Positions 51,377 to 60,057 are shown, counted from the stretch's first letter. The stretch is DNA of 64,000 bases from Bradyrhizobium cytisi (GCF_008123515.1 NZ_VSSR01000041.1:1-64000); one strand, 5' to 3'. Made by a program: numbers and translations. Notes: generated from the letters alone by a model not told the origin.

Positions 51377-51862
51377 ATGGACGGCGCAAGCGAACGCGAC
51401 GAGCAGTTTTTGCGTTTGTCCTTCGCGGTTGCCCGCCGTTCCCTTGCCCATGGCAACCATCCGTTCGGCTGCATCGTCGTCGACGCCGATGGCGAGGTGC
51501 TGATCGAGGCCGAGAACGGCTACATGCCGGATCACGACGGCACCGCGCATGCCGAGCGCCTCGCGGCCACTCAGGCCTGCCGCACGCTGAGCCGCGGGGT
51601 GCTGGCGACGGCGACGCTCTATTCCTCCGCCGAACCCTGCGCGATGTGCGCCGGCGCGATCTACTGGGCCGGCATCGGCCGCGTGGTCTATGGCCTCAGC
51701 GAGCACCGCCTGCGCAGCGTCACCGGCAATCACCCGGAGAACCCGACGCTCGACCTGCCCTGCCGTGAGGTCTTTGCCAGCGGCCAGCGGCCGACGACGG
51801 TGGTCGGACCGCTGCTCGAAGACGAGGCCGAAGCGCTGCACGACGGCGTGTGGACGAAGTAG
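51377..51862 (+). CDS. nucleobase deaminase (guanine/cytosine type)
   Basis: Encodes 161 residues of the zinc cytidine-deaminase fold. The metal site is His58-Ala-Glu60 (THAE-type, GTAHAERLAA) and P-Cys88-A-M-Cys91. NGYMPDHDGTAH resembles Bacillus-type guanine deaminase (GuaD), and DNA flanks suggest purine use. tRNA adenosine deaminase is less likely because of the altered loops. It lies downstream of importer 1 in the same direction. Confidence 0.78.
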   Translation: MDGASERDEQFLRLSFAVARRSLAHGNHPFGCIVVDADGEVLIEAENGYMPDHDGTAHAERLAATQACRTLSRGVLATATLYSSAEPCAMCAGAIYWAGIGRVVYGLSEHRLRSVTGNHPENPTLDLPCREVFASGQRPTTVVGPLLEDEAEALHDGVWTK

Positions 51863-51880
51863 GCGCCCCAGCAATCGGTA

Positions 51881-51976
51881 CCGTAGGGTGGGCAAAGGCG
51901 CGCTCGCGCCGTGCCCACCATCGGAATGCAATTTAGGCAGAGGTGGTGGGCACGCTTCGCTTTGCCCACCCTACGG
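51881..51976. repeat. nested palindromic repeat
   Basis: CCGTAGGGTGGGCAAAG (51881-51897) is the exact reverse complement of CTTTGCCCACCCTACGG (51960-51976), and inside it GTGCCCACCA (51911-51920) pairs with TGGTGGGCAC (51944-51953). The whole can fold into a long cruciform. I recognise this as one of the frequent REP-like elements of Bradyrhizobium. It lies between the convergent deaminase and outer-membrane protein genes. Confidence 0.85.
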
Positions 51977-52055
51977 CAGCGTCTCTCCTCAACCACGAAT
52001 GACGCCGCACATTTCTGCGCGGCGCCATCGTTGTAGCTCGGAAACTTTCAGCCGA

Positions 52056-53162
52056 TCAGAACTTCACAGTGATACCACCGTAGACCGTGGACTCGGTGCA
52101 GCTCTTGGTGCTCTGGCCGGTCGCGGCGACCGTGCAGACGCCAGCCATGGCATTGTGATCGAGGCCGAACTTGTTCTGCCAATAGCGGTAGGCGACCCAG
52201 AGGTCGACGAAGTGCGAGTACTTGTCACCCAAAGCCGCCTTCGACGCATCGAAGGTCAGGCGGATCGGTTCGCTGTTCAACTCGGTCTTGGACTTGGTGC
52301 TGAAAATGCCAGTGCCCGAAAGCGCAGGAAGGCCGTTCGAGTCGCCCTTCGGTCCGTACCAGCCGGCGCGGCCGCTGATCGACCAGAACTGCATGTTCGG
52401 CGGCAGGAAGCCGAGGTCCATGTAGTAGTTGACTTCGACGGCCCAGGTCGGGTTGTAGCTGACATTACCGTCGGAATTACAGGTCACGCCCGCGACGCCT
52501 GCACCGAACAGGCCGCACTGGGTGAAGGCGTTGTGGTTCAGGAACTCCCAATACATCAACGGAGCGACGTTGACATAGCCCTTGTAGGGAAGGTCGAAGG
52601 CGAACTGGAGACCAGCGACCACGTCACGCTTGGCAGGCGCAAGGAAGTTGTTCTCGGTATTGGCGTCCATACCGACTTCAAACGAGATGTTGTGCAGCGG
52701 CCCCATCGTGAAGGTCTTGGTGTTGAACAGCTCGTTCCAGCCGAAGGTCGAGCGGAACAGGCCATAGATCTCGGTTGCGCCTGCGCAGTTGCCGACACCG
52801 CCGGTGATGGTCACGCCCGGCGCGACGCAGGGCGAGGCGGGGTCGTTATGACCCGACTTGAACATCGAGATCGTGAAGAAGTTGGTGCCGTAGGCCCAGA
52901 GGTCGAAGTGCGTGAACGAATAGACCTGCTTGGCGGTGGTGCCGTTGATGCTGCCGTCCGGGCGGGTGCTCCACATGCCGGGGTCGGTGCCCTTGGGCAT
53001 CCAGGAGAACGACACGCGGTCGTCGATCACCAGGAAGAACGGGAGATCAGGAGCCTTCTTGGCGGCCTTGACCGGCAGATCCGCAGCCTGCGCCAGACCA
53101 CCGGTGGCGAGCGAAGCAAGTGACAGCACTGCAGCTGCAATTGCCCTGAAACGAAACGACAT
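52056..53162 (-). CDS. outer-membrane channel-like protein (Tsx-like candidate)
   Basis: Encodes 368 residues from ATG 53162 (GGGGG upstream). A signal peptide (RAIAAAVLSLASLATGGLAQ) leads to a beta-rich protein with alternating aromatic strands (SFTHFDLWAYGTNFFTISMF; GYVNVAPLMYWEFLNHNAF) and a terminal Phe (TVYGGITVKF), as in outer-membrane barrels. Four or more cysteines are unusual for a barrel. Its position between two nucleoside-type importers suggests a nucleoside channel of the Tsx type, but this rests on context and general design. Confidence 0.75.
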   Translation of the reverse strand: MSFRFRAIAAAVLSLASLATGGLAQAADLPVKAAKKAPDLPFFLVIDDRVSFSWMPKGTDPGMWSTRPDGSINGTTAKQVYSFTHFDLWAYGTNFFTISMFKSGHNDPASPCVAPGVTITGGVGNCAGATEIYGLFRSTFGWNELFNTKTFTMGPLHNISFEVGMDANTENNFLAPAKRDVVAGLQFAFDLPYKGYVNVAPLMYWEFLNHNAFTQCGLFGAGVAGVTCNSDGNVSYNPTWAVEVNYYMDLGFLPPNMQFWSISGRAGWYGPKGDSNGLPALSGTGIFSTKSKTELNSEPIRLTFDASKAALGDKYSHFVDLWVAYRYWQNKFGLDHNAMAGVCTVAATGQSTKSCTESTVYGGITVKF

Positions 53163-53719
53163 TCTGAATACCCCCAAGCTTGGACACGCAAAAATTAATG
53201 TCCCTTGGGAGCGACACTTGCGCCGAAGTCCCGAAGTGAGAAGCCTCAACTTCTTTCAAGGCATGGCGCTTGTTTCGGCAGCGTATCGCATTTCACTGCG
53301 GAATTTTGAGGGTATCCGATGCGACATCGTCAACGGCCGTGGACAACGTCTTGCCGAACATTCCCGTTTGATTCTGTTTAGCTTTTGCATCGGCGCGATA
53401 ACCCAAGCGCGACTGTCGAAGGCGGCCGTCGTGGTCACGGAGAAATGCATGCAGGCGGGTGGCGCGACTTTGCTCAGCTTCAAGTCAGGCCTGCCTAGCG
53501 GGTTCCGATTTGGCTAGAACCGTCACAAATTTGCAACAGCCGCCACGTGCAGCACGCAACCGCAAGAGCCGTGCAAGGGGCCATTGCGGACGCCTGGCGT
53601 CTCCGAAACAGCCGCGACTCGCGCGACCGGCCTTCTGCCGAAGCGTTAAGCAAGGGATGACGCTTTTTCACACCTTACGCAGCGGTTCAAACTAGCCCAG
53701 TATTAAGGCACTTCATCCC
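53163..53719. other. divergent intergenic region upstream of importer 2
   Basis: About 555 bases without a supported gene, holding the promoters of the outer-membrane protein and of importer 2. TGGACAA-CGTC-TTGCC (53340-53355) has the spacing of a sigma-54 site but a poor -24 element and is far from the ATG. No repeats were noticed. Confidence 0.5.
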
Positions 53720-55309
53720 ATGCAAGCACATCAGCGAATGTTAGATCCGATATCCAACGGCCTGCATTCCGGCGAGTCCCCGTTACTCAGGACGGTGGGA
53801 CTGACCAAACGCTATGGAGATTTCCTTGCCAACGATTCCATCGACATCGAGATCTGGCCGAACGAAATCCACGCGCTGCTCGGCGAGAACGGCGCCGGCA
53901 AGTCGACACTGGTGAAGGCGATCTATGGGCTGATCCAGCCCTCTGCAGGCGAGATCCGCTGGCACGGCGATCGAATCGTGCTGTCCGGCCCGTCGGAAGC
54001 GCGCAGCCGCGGCATCGGCATGGTGTTCCAGCACTTTTCGCTGTTCGACAATCTCACCGTCGCCGAGAACGTCGCGCTTGGGCTCGACGGCACGGAATCC
54101 TTCAAGGACATGTCGGCGCGGCTGGAGCAGGTGTCGAAGACCTATGGCCTGCCGCTCGATCCCAGACGCGAGGTCTGGCAGCTGTCCGTCGGCGAGCGCC
54201 AGCGCATCGAGATCGTCCGCGCGCTGATGCAGGACCCGAAATTCCTGATCCTGGACGAGCCGACCGCGGTGCTGACGCCGCAGGAAGCCGACCAGCTCTT
54301 CATCGTGCTGGAGCGGCTCAAGGCCGAAGGCCGCGCCATCCTGTACATCAGCCACAAGCTCGAGGAGGTGAAGCGGCTCTGCGATACCGCCACGATCCTG
54401 CGCGGCGGCAAGAAAATCCAGACCTGCAATCCCCGGCTCGAGACCGCCGCCTCGCTCGCACGCATGATGGTCGGCGGCGAGATCAAAGAAGTGAAGGCAG
54501 CCGCGGGCCGGCAGACCACGATACCGCGGCTGGTCGTCAACGATCTCTCGCTCGCGCCGGACGAGGCGCATGGTGTGTGGCTCGAGCACATCTCCTTCGA
54601 ACTGAAGGGCGGCGAAATCCTCGGCATCGCCGGCGTGGCCGGCAACGGCCAGGATGAATTGTTCGCAGCCCTGTCAGGCGAACGGCTGTCGAATGACCCC
54701 GGCACGGTGGTGATCGAAGGCATCGCCGCCGGCCACCTCTCGATCACCAGGCGGCGCAAGCTCGGCGCCGCCTTCGTGCCCGAAGAGCGGCTCGGCCATG
54801 GCACCGCACCGCGCATGAAGCTGTCGGAGAACGCGCTGCTCACGGGACACGCGGCGAGCGGCATGGTCCATCATGGCTTCATCGACACAGCAGCCACGCT
54901 CAAGACCGTCGACCGCGCCACCGAAACTTTCGACGTGCGCAAGGCCAAGCGCGATCCGGAAGCAGCATCCCTCTCGGGTGGAAACTTGCAAAAATTCATC
55001 GTCGGTCGCGAGATCCTGCGCAACCCGGCGGTGCTGGTGGTGAGCCAGCCGACCTGGGGCGTCGATGCCGGTGCCGCCGCCGTCATTCGCCAGGCGTTGC
55101 TTGATCTCGCCACCGCAGGCGCCGCGGTGCTGGTGACCAGCCAGGATCTCGATGAGCTCGCCGAAATCGCCGACCGCATCGCCGTGATGTTCCACGGCCG
55201 GCTCTCGGAGCCGCTCGCCACACGCGACGCAACACGCGAAAAGCTCGGCCTTCTCATGGGCGGCAGCAGCCTGGAGCCGAAGGAGGCAGTGCATGCAGTT
55301 GGTGCTTGA
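53720..55309 (+). CDS. dual ATPase subunit of importer 2
   Basis: Encodes 529 residues. The first domain has GENGAGKST, signature LSVGERQRIE and FLILDEPTA; the second has degenerate GVAGNGQDE and SLSGGNLQKF. This is the fused ATPase of a second nucleoside-type importer, in which gene order differs from importer 1 (ATPase first, binding protein last). ATG 53720 or the in-frame ATG 53738 could be the start; AAGG precedes the former. The end overlaps the next gene by 17 bases. Confidence 0.92.
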   Translation: MQAHQRMLDPISNGLHSGESPLLRTVGLTKRYGDFLANDSIDIEIWPNEIHALLGENGAGKSTLVKAIYGLIQPSAGEIRWHGDRIVLSGPSEARSRGIGMVFQHFSLFDNLTVAENVALGLDGTESFKDMSARLEQVSKTYGLPLDPRREVWQLSVGERQRIEIVRALMQDPKFLILDEPTAVLTPQEADQLFIVLERLKAEGRAILYISHKLEEVKRLCDTATILRGGKKIQTCNPRLETAASLARMMVGGEIKEVKAAAGRQTTIPRLVVNDLSLAPDEAHGVWLEHISFELKGGEILGIAGVAGNGQDELFAALSGERLSNDPGTVVIEGIAAGHLSITRRRKLGAAFVPEERLGHGTAPRMKLSENALLTGHAASGMVHHGFIDTAATLKTVDRATETFDVRKAKRDPEAASLSGGNLQKFIVGREILRNPAVLVVSQPTWGVDAGAAAVIRQALLDLATAGAAVLVTSQDLDELAEIADRIAVMFHGRLSEPLATRDATREKLGLLMGGSSLEPKEAVHAVGA

Positions 55310-56384
55310 GAAGCGCGCCGAGCGCTCCAACACGATCGCGCTGGTCTCGCCGCTGATCGCGATCGGCTTGACGATCGTGACCATGACCATCCTGTTCGCG
55401 ATCCTCGGCAAGAATCCGTTTCTCGCCCTGCAAGCCTATTTCGTCGCGCCTTTGATCGACAGCTATTCGCTCCAGGAGATTGCGGTCAAGGCGACACCGC
55501 TGGTGATGATCGCGATCGGGCTGTCGCTTTGCTATCTCGCTAACGCCTGGAACATCGGCGCAGAAGGGCAATTCTTGATCGGCGCCGTCGCCGGAAGCTG
55601 GATCGCGGTGAAGACGCAAGGCACCGACGCCGGCCCTTGGGTGCTGCCGGCGATGTTGGTGCTCGCGGCCGCCGCAGGCGCGCTCTATGCGCTGATCCCG
55701 GCGATCTGCAAGGTGAAGTTCGGCGCCAGCGAGATCCTCACCAGCCTGATGCTGGTCTATGTCGCCGACCTCCTGCTGGACTATCTCGTGCGCGGTCCCT
55801 GGCGCGATCCGAACGGCTTCAATTTCCCGACGACGGCCGAGTTCGATCCGGTTGCGACGGTGCCGCTGCTGATCGAAGGCGGCCGGCTGCATCTCGGCTC
55901 GATCATCGCGCTGCTGGTGGTTGCAGCGGCTGCGATCCTGCTCGGGCGCACCATCAAGGGGTTCGAAATTCGCGTCGTCGGTGCCGCGCCGCGCGCGGCA
56001 CGGTTCGGCGGCTTCAACGCCAACCAGCTGATCATCCTGACCTTCGCGGTGTCGGGCGCGCTGGCTGGCCTTGCAGGCATCATCGAGGTCGCCGGTCCCG
56101 TCGGACATCTCCAGCCCGGCATCTCGCCCGGCTATGGTTTCACGGCGATCATCGTCGCGTTCCTCGGCCGGTTGAACCCGATTGGAATATTAATTGCAGG
56201 CCTTTTTCTCGCACTAACCTTTATCGGTGGCGAGCAGGCGCAGATCGCAATGAAGATCCCGTTGGACGTCACCAAGGTCTTCCAGGGCATCTTGCTGTTC
56301 TACGTGCTCGCCTGCGATTCCCTCATCCTCTACCGCTTCAAGCTGGTCTTCCCGAGCCGACAGGTGGCCCGTGGAGCTGGTTGA
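55293..56384 (+). CDS. ABC permease 1 of importer 2
   Basis: Encodes 363 residues with about nine membrane helices. Motifs such as EILTSLMLVYVADLLLDYLV and GYGFTAIIVAFLGRLNPIGI parallel those in permease 1 of importer 1, so the two systems are paralogous. It overlaps both neighbours. Confidence 0.92.
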   Translation: MQLVLEKRAERSNTIALVSPLIAIGLTIVTMTILFAILGKNPFLALQAYFVAPLIDSYSLQEIAVKATPLVMIAIGLSLCYLANAWNIGAEGQFLIGAVAGSWIAVKTQGTDAGPWVLPAMLVLAAAAGALYALIPAICKVKFGASEILTSLMLVYVADLLLDYLVRGPWRDPNGFNFPTTAEFDPVATVPLLIEGGRLHLGSIIALLVVAAAAILLGRTIKGFEIRVVGAAPRAARFGGFNANQLIILTFAVSGALAGLAGIIEVAGPVGHLQPGISPGYGFTAIIVAFLGRLNPIGILIAGLFLALTFIGGEQAQIAMKIPLDVTKVFQGILLFYVLACDSLILYRFKLVFPSRQVARGAG

Positions 56385-57288
56385 AGCCATCATCCTGTCG
56401 GTGCTCGCGGCGTCGACGCCGCTCCTGATCGCGGCAACCGGCGAGCTCGTGACCGAGCGCTCCGGCGTGCTCAATCTCGGCGTCGAGGGCATGATGATCG
56501 TCGGCGCGGCCTGCGGCTTTGGCGGCGCGTGGCTGACGGGCTCGATCTTCGTCGGCGCGCTGTTCGGCATCGTCGCGGGAACGCTGATGTCGCTGATGTT
56601 CGCGCTGATGGCGCTCGGGCTCGCCGTCAACCAGGTTGCGACAGGGCTGGCGCTGACCATTCTCGGCGTCGGTCTCTCCGGCTTGATCGGTGCCGGCTTC
56701 GTCGGCGAACGCATCACGCCGGCAGCTCATCTCAACATTCCCGGCCTCACCGACATTCCGCTGGTAGGTCGCGTGCTGTTCGGCGAAGACGCCTTCATCT
56801 ATTTCTCCATTGCACTCATCATCGGCGTCTGGTGGTTCCTGTACCGCACGCGCGCAGGATTGATCCTGCGTGCCTGCGGCGACAACCACATCTCCGCGCA
56901 TGCGCTCGGCTATCCCGTGCTGCACATTCGCACCCTCGCCGTCATGTTCGGTGGCGCCTGCGCCGGGCTGGCCGGCGCCTATCTCCCGCTCGCCTACACG
57001 CCCTTCTTCATTCCCGGCATGACCGCGGGCCGCGGCTGGATTGCGTTGGCTCTGGTCGTGTTCGCATCCTGGCGCCCGGGCCGGCTGGTGGTCGGCGCTT
57101 ATCTGTTCGGCGCTGTGACGATCCTGCAACTGCATGCGCAAGGCTGGGGCGTCGGCATTCCCTCGCAATTCATGTCGGCACTGCCTTATCTCGCGACCGT
57201 CATCGTGCTGGTCCTGCTCTCCCGTGCGCGCACCGGCGGCTCGACCGCACCGGCCGCGCTCGGCACCGTGTTCGTGCCTGACCGCTAG
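56371..57288 (+). CDS. ABC permease 2 of importer 2
   Basis: Encodes 305 residues from GTG 56371, overlapping the first permease by 14 bases. About eight helices; the N-terminal LVTERSGVLNLGVEGMMIVG is the hallmark of this permease type. Channel partner of the first permease. Confidence 0.92.
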   Translation: MELVEAIILSVLAASTPLLIAATGELVTERSGVLNLGVEGMMIVGAACGFGGAWLTGSIFVGALFGIVAGTLMSLMFALMALGLAVNQVATGLALTILGVGLSGLIGAGFVGERITPAAHLNIPGLTDIPLVGRVLFGEDAFIYFSIALIIGVWWFLYRTRAGLILRACGDNHISAHALGYPVLHIRTLAVMFGGACAGLAGAYLPLAYTPFFIPGMTAGRGWIALALVVFASWRPGRLVVGAYLFGAVTILQLHAQGWGVGIPSQFMSALPYLATVIVLVLLSRARTGGSTAPAALGTVFVPDR

Positions 57289-57300
57289 CGTTTTCATTTT

Positions 57301-57332
57301 CGCAACGTGCGCGATGGGGCGCGCACGTTGCG
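57301..57332 (+). other. 12-bp perfect hairpin between permease and binding-protein genes
   Basis: CGCAACGTGCGC (57301-57312) and GCGCACGTTGCG (57321-57332) pair exactly with an 8-base loop. It is 13 bases past the permease stop and 36 before the binding-protein ATG, with no T-run. Such structures can protect upstream mRNA or weaken read-through and so set the amount of binding protein. Confidence 0.75.
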
Positions 57333-57367
57333 GATCGTGGCTTTCCCCTGATGTTTGGAGATTGATA

Positions 57368-58444
57368 ATGAAGAAATCACTTCTTGCGCTGGTTGCCGGC
57401 CTTCTGCTTGCCGGGAACGTCAGCGCAGCCTCCGCCGCCGACAAGCTGAAGGTCGGCTTCATCTACCTCGGCCCGATCGGCGATCTCGGTTGGACCTATC
57501 AGCATGAGCTCGCCCGGCAGGCTCTGGTAAAGGAGCTCGGCGACAAGATCGAGACCACCTATCTCGAAAACGTGCCGGAAGGACCCGATGCCGAACGCGC
57601 GATCGAGCAGCTGGTCCGCGCCGGCAACAAGCTGATCTTCACCACCTCGTTCGGCTACATGGACCCGACGCTGAAGGTCGCCAAGAAATATCCGAACGTG
57701 CATTTCGAGCACGCCACCGGCTACAAGCGCGACAAGAACATGTCGACCTATTCGGCCAAATGGTATCAGGGCCGCTACATTCAAGGCCTGATCGCGGCCA
57801 AGATGTCGAAGTCCGGCGTGCTCGGCTATATCGGCTCGTTCCCGATTCCCGAGGTCGTCTCCGGCATCAACGCGACGATCCTCGCGGCGCAGACCATCAA
57901 CCCGAACATCAAGGTCAAGATCATCTGGGCCAACACCTGGTTCGATCCAGGCAAGGAGGCCGACGCCGCCAAGGCACTGATCGACCAGGGTGCCGATATC
58001 ATCATGCAGCACACGGATTCGCCCGCCGCGATGCAGATCGCCAGCGAACGCGGCAAGCTCGCTTTCGGCCAGGACTCCGAGATGATCAAGTTCGGGCCCA
58101 AGACCCAGCTGACCTCGATCCTCGACACCTGGGGCTCCTACTACATCGAACGCGTCAAGGCCGAGCTCGACGGCACCTGGAAATCCGAGGACAGCTGGGG
58201 CGGTCTCGACAGCCACTTGTTCGCGATGGCGCCGTATACCAACATGCCTGACGACGTGAAGAAGATCGCCGAGGATGCCCAGGCGGCAATCACCGCGGGC
58301 AAGCTGCACCCGTTCAAATGCCCGGTGATTGGGCAGGACGGCAAGGAGATCGAGTGCAAGGGCGGCGCCAATCTCGCCGACGGCCAGATCCTCGGCATGA
58401 ATTTCTACGTCAAGGGTATCGACGACAAGCTGCCGGGCAAGTAG
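57368..58444 (+). CDS. BMP-family substrate-binding protein, importer 2
   Basis: Encodes 358 residues from ATG 57368 (GGAG eight bases upstream) with a standard Sec signal (MKKSLLALVAGLLLAGNVSA). The mature protein KLKVGFIYLGPIGDLGWTYQ, FTTSFGYMDPTLKVAKKYPN and HTDSPAAMQIASERGKLAFG is of the PnrA/BMP type that binds purine nucleosides or bases. It uses the Sec route, unlike the Tat-like signal of importer 1. Terminator follows. Confidence 0.92.
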   Translation: MKKSLLALVAGLLLAGNVSAASAADKLKVGFIYLGPIGDLGWTYQHELARQALVKELGDKIETTYLENVPEGPDAERAIEQLVRAGNKLIFTTSFGYMDPTLKVAKKYPNVHFEHATGYKRDKNMSTYSAKWYQGRYIQGLIAAKMSKSGVLGYIGSFPIPEVVSGINATILAAQTINPNIKVKIIWANTWFDPGKEADAAKALIDQGADIIMQHTDSPAAMQIASERGKLAFGQDSEMIKFGPKTQLTSILDTWGSYYIERVKAELDGTWKSEDSWGGLDSHLFAMAPYTNMPDDVKKIAEDAQAAITAGKLHPFKCPVIGQDGKEIECKGGANLADGQILGMNFYVKGIDDKLPGK

Positions 58445-58492
58445 CACGCTTCTTGCATTGACTAAATCACCTGCTCCTCCCGGAGGAGGTTC

Positions 58493-58546
58493 GGAGGGGG
58501 TGGCCAGAAGCACCCGGCACTTGTGGTCGCCCCCTCCTTCTATTTT
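58493..58546 (+). terminator. rho-independent terminator of the importer 2 operon
   Basis: GGAGGGGGTGGCCA (58493-58506) pairs with TGGTCGCCCCCTCC (58524-58537), 12 Watson-Crick pairs and 2 wobble pairs, followed by TTCTATTTT. It is about 50 bases past the binding-protein stop and reaches the stop of the convergent deaminase gene. Confidence 0.75.
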
Positions 58547-59894
58547 ACCCCGCCCGCATCGCCCGCGCCGCGGAACTGTGTCGGCGGATGAGGTCCGGCA
58601 CGTCCAGTCCCGGGATCGCGCCATCGACCACGGCCCAATTCCCCGCCACCATCACCCGATCGGCCCGATGCGCCCCGCACAGAACCAGTGCAGCCACGGC
58701 ATCACCGTGGCCGGAGAAGCGGAGCTCATCCAGCTTGAACAGCGCGAGGTCGGCGGCTTTGCCGACCGCGATCTCGCCCAACTCCGGCCGACCGACACAC
58801 GCCGCCGAGCCCTTGGTAGCCCAACGCAGCGCATCCTTGTGGCTAACCCTGGTCACGCCGTAGCGCGCCCGCTGCAGCAGGAACGCGGCCCGCACCTCCT
58901 GCATCAGGTTCGATCCGTCGTTGGAGGCCGAGCCGTCGACGCCGATGCCGATGCCGACGCCAGCCTCTTCCATCTCGCACACCGGGCAGCATCCGGAGGC
59001 CAGCAACTGATTGCTGCACGCACAATGGCTGATGGTGGTTTTGGCCTTGCCGAGCCGCTTCATTTCGTCGGCATTGAAGAAGATGCCGTGGGCGAGCCAG
59101 GTCCGCGAATTAAGCCAGCCGCATTGCTCGAGATAGTCGAGCGGACGGCAGCCATACTTCTGCTGGCAGAATTTGTTCTCGTCCTCGGTCTCGGCGAGAT
59201 GGGTGTGCAGGCGCACGTCGAGCTTGTCGGCGAGATCGGCGGTGTCGCGCATCAGCGAGGTCGTTACCGAGAAGGGCGAGCAAGGGGCAAGCGCAATCTG
59301 CACCATGGCATCCGCACCGTGCTGGTGATGCTTGGCGACCACGCGCGCGCTGTCGGCGAGGATCGTATCCTCGTCCTGCACGACGCTATCCGGCGGCAAG
59401 CCGCCGTCGCGCTGCGACAGGTTCATCGAACCGCGCGTCAGCAGCACGCGCACGCCGAGTCGTTTTGCGACGCCGACCTCGATGTCGACGGACTCTTCGA
59501 GCCCCGCGGGGAAAACATAGTGATGGTCGGTCGTGGTGGTGCAGCCGGACAGCAGCAGCTCGGACATCGCAAGGGTAACACCGAGCTCCAGCGATTCCGG
59601 CGTCATCCTCGCCCATACTGGATAGAGTGCCTGCAGCCAGGGGAACAGCTCGCGGTCCATCGCCGCCGGCAGTGCCCGCGTCAGCGTCTGGTAGAAATGA
59701 TGATGGGTGTTGATGAGACCCGGCAGCACGACATGCTCGCTCGCATCGAACACCGTGACATCTGCCGTCGCAGGCGTGCCGCCCACCGGCACGAGTTCAA
59801 TGATTCGACCATCCCTCACGACTACACCGCGCCCGGCACCATCGGCGAGAATGGCCAGGGGATCCCTGATCCAGATCGGCTCTGCGTCGCTCAT
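58545..59894 (-). CDS. 8-oxoguanine deaminase-type amidohydrolase
   Basis: Encodes 449 residues. The metal site GLINTHHHFYQTLTR (His64, His66) and LHTHLAETEDENKFC are typical of 8-oxoguanine deaminase, and LAHGIFFNADEM and GVDGSASNDGSN carry the later His and Asp. The enzyme deaminates 8-oxoguanine to urate and may accept guanine or isocytosine; the nearest alternative is the ATZ/TRZ family. It is preceded by a sigma-54 promoter and divergent from the xanthine dehydrogenase genes. Confidence 0.85.
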   Translation of the reverse strand: MSDAEPIWIRDPLAILADGAGRGVVVRDGRIIELVPVGGTPATADVTVFDASEHVVLPGLINTHHHFYQTLTRALPAAMDRELFPWLQALYPVWARMTPESLELGVTLAMSELLLSGCTTTTDHHYVFPAGLEESVDIEVGVAKRLGVRVLLTRGSMNLSQRDGGLPPDSVVQDEDTILADSARVVAKHHQHGADAMVQIALAPCSPFSVTTSLMRDTADLADKLDVRLHTHLAETEDENKFCQQKYGCRPLDYLEQCGWLNSRTWLAHGIFFNADEMKRLGKAKTTISHCACSNQLLASGCCPVCEMEEAGVGIGIGVDGSASNDGSNLMQEVRAAFLLQRARYGVTRVSHKDALRWATKGSAACVGRPELGEIAVGKAADLALFKLDELRFSGHGDAVAALVLCGAHRADRVMVAGNWAVVDGAIPGLDVPDLIRRHSSAARAMRAG

Positions 59895-59930
59895 GATCCT
59901 GTTTCTCCTCGCCCTCGTTAACGAATGGCC

Positions 59931-59946
59931 TGCAAGGCGGAGGCCA
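59931..59946 (-). promoter_or_regulatory. sigma-54 promoter of the deaminase gene
   Basis: On the minus strand TGGCCTC-CGCC-TTGCA has GG and GC in the right places (10 bases between) and an exact TTGCA -12 element; the -24 element is TGGC then two deviations. It lies 36 bases before ATG 59894. Confidence 0.7.
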
Positions 59947-59984
59947 TCCCGAGCGCGTTATTGCTGCGACTTGTTGTTGCCAGT

Positions 59985-60000
59985 TGGCGCTGGTCTTGCA
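59985..60000 (+). promoter_or_regulatory. sigma-54 promoter of the xanthine dehydrogenase operon
   Basis: TGGCGCT-GGTC-TTGCA agrees with the RpoN consensus at both key dinucleotides and the full TTGCA. Transcription should start about 12 bases downstream (near 60011). The FAD-subunit ATG is at 60048. Confidence 0.8.
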
Positions 60001-60018
60001 AGACTTTCCGGGAGAATA

Positions 60019-60057
60019 ATGCGTTCAGTAGAAGCGTTGGCGCAGCCATGGACTTGA
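60019..60057 (+). CDS. possible 12-residue leader peptide before xdh
   Basis: ATG at 60019 follows GGGAG with a good distance and opens a frame MRSVEALAQPWT ending TGA at 60055-60057. The stop overlaps the start region of the FAD-subunit gene (ATG 60048), which itself lacks a Shine-Dalgarno sequence. The leader may therefore bring ribosomes to that ATG. If the sigma-54 start near 60011 is right, the SD would lie at the 5' end of the mRNA. Confidence 0.3.
   Translation: MRSVEALAQPWT

Noticed and set aside
53340..53355. Sigma-54-like TGGACAA-N4-TTGCC upstream of importer 2
   Set aside because: Spacing is right but the -24 element is poor and the site is about 365 bases from the start codon.
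56338..57462. Long minus-strand frame over the importer 2 permease
   Set aside because: Antisense shadow; charged repetitive composition, while the plus strand encodes a clear permease.
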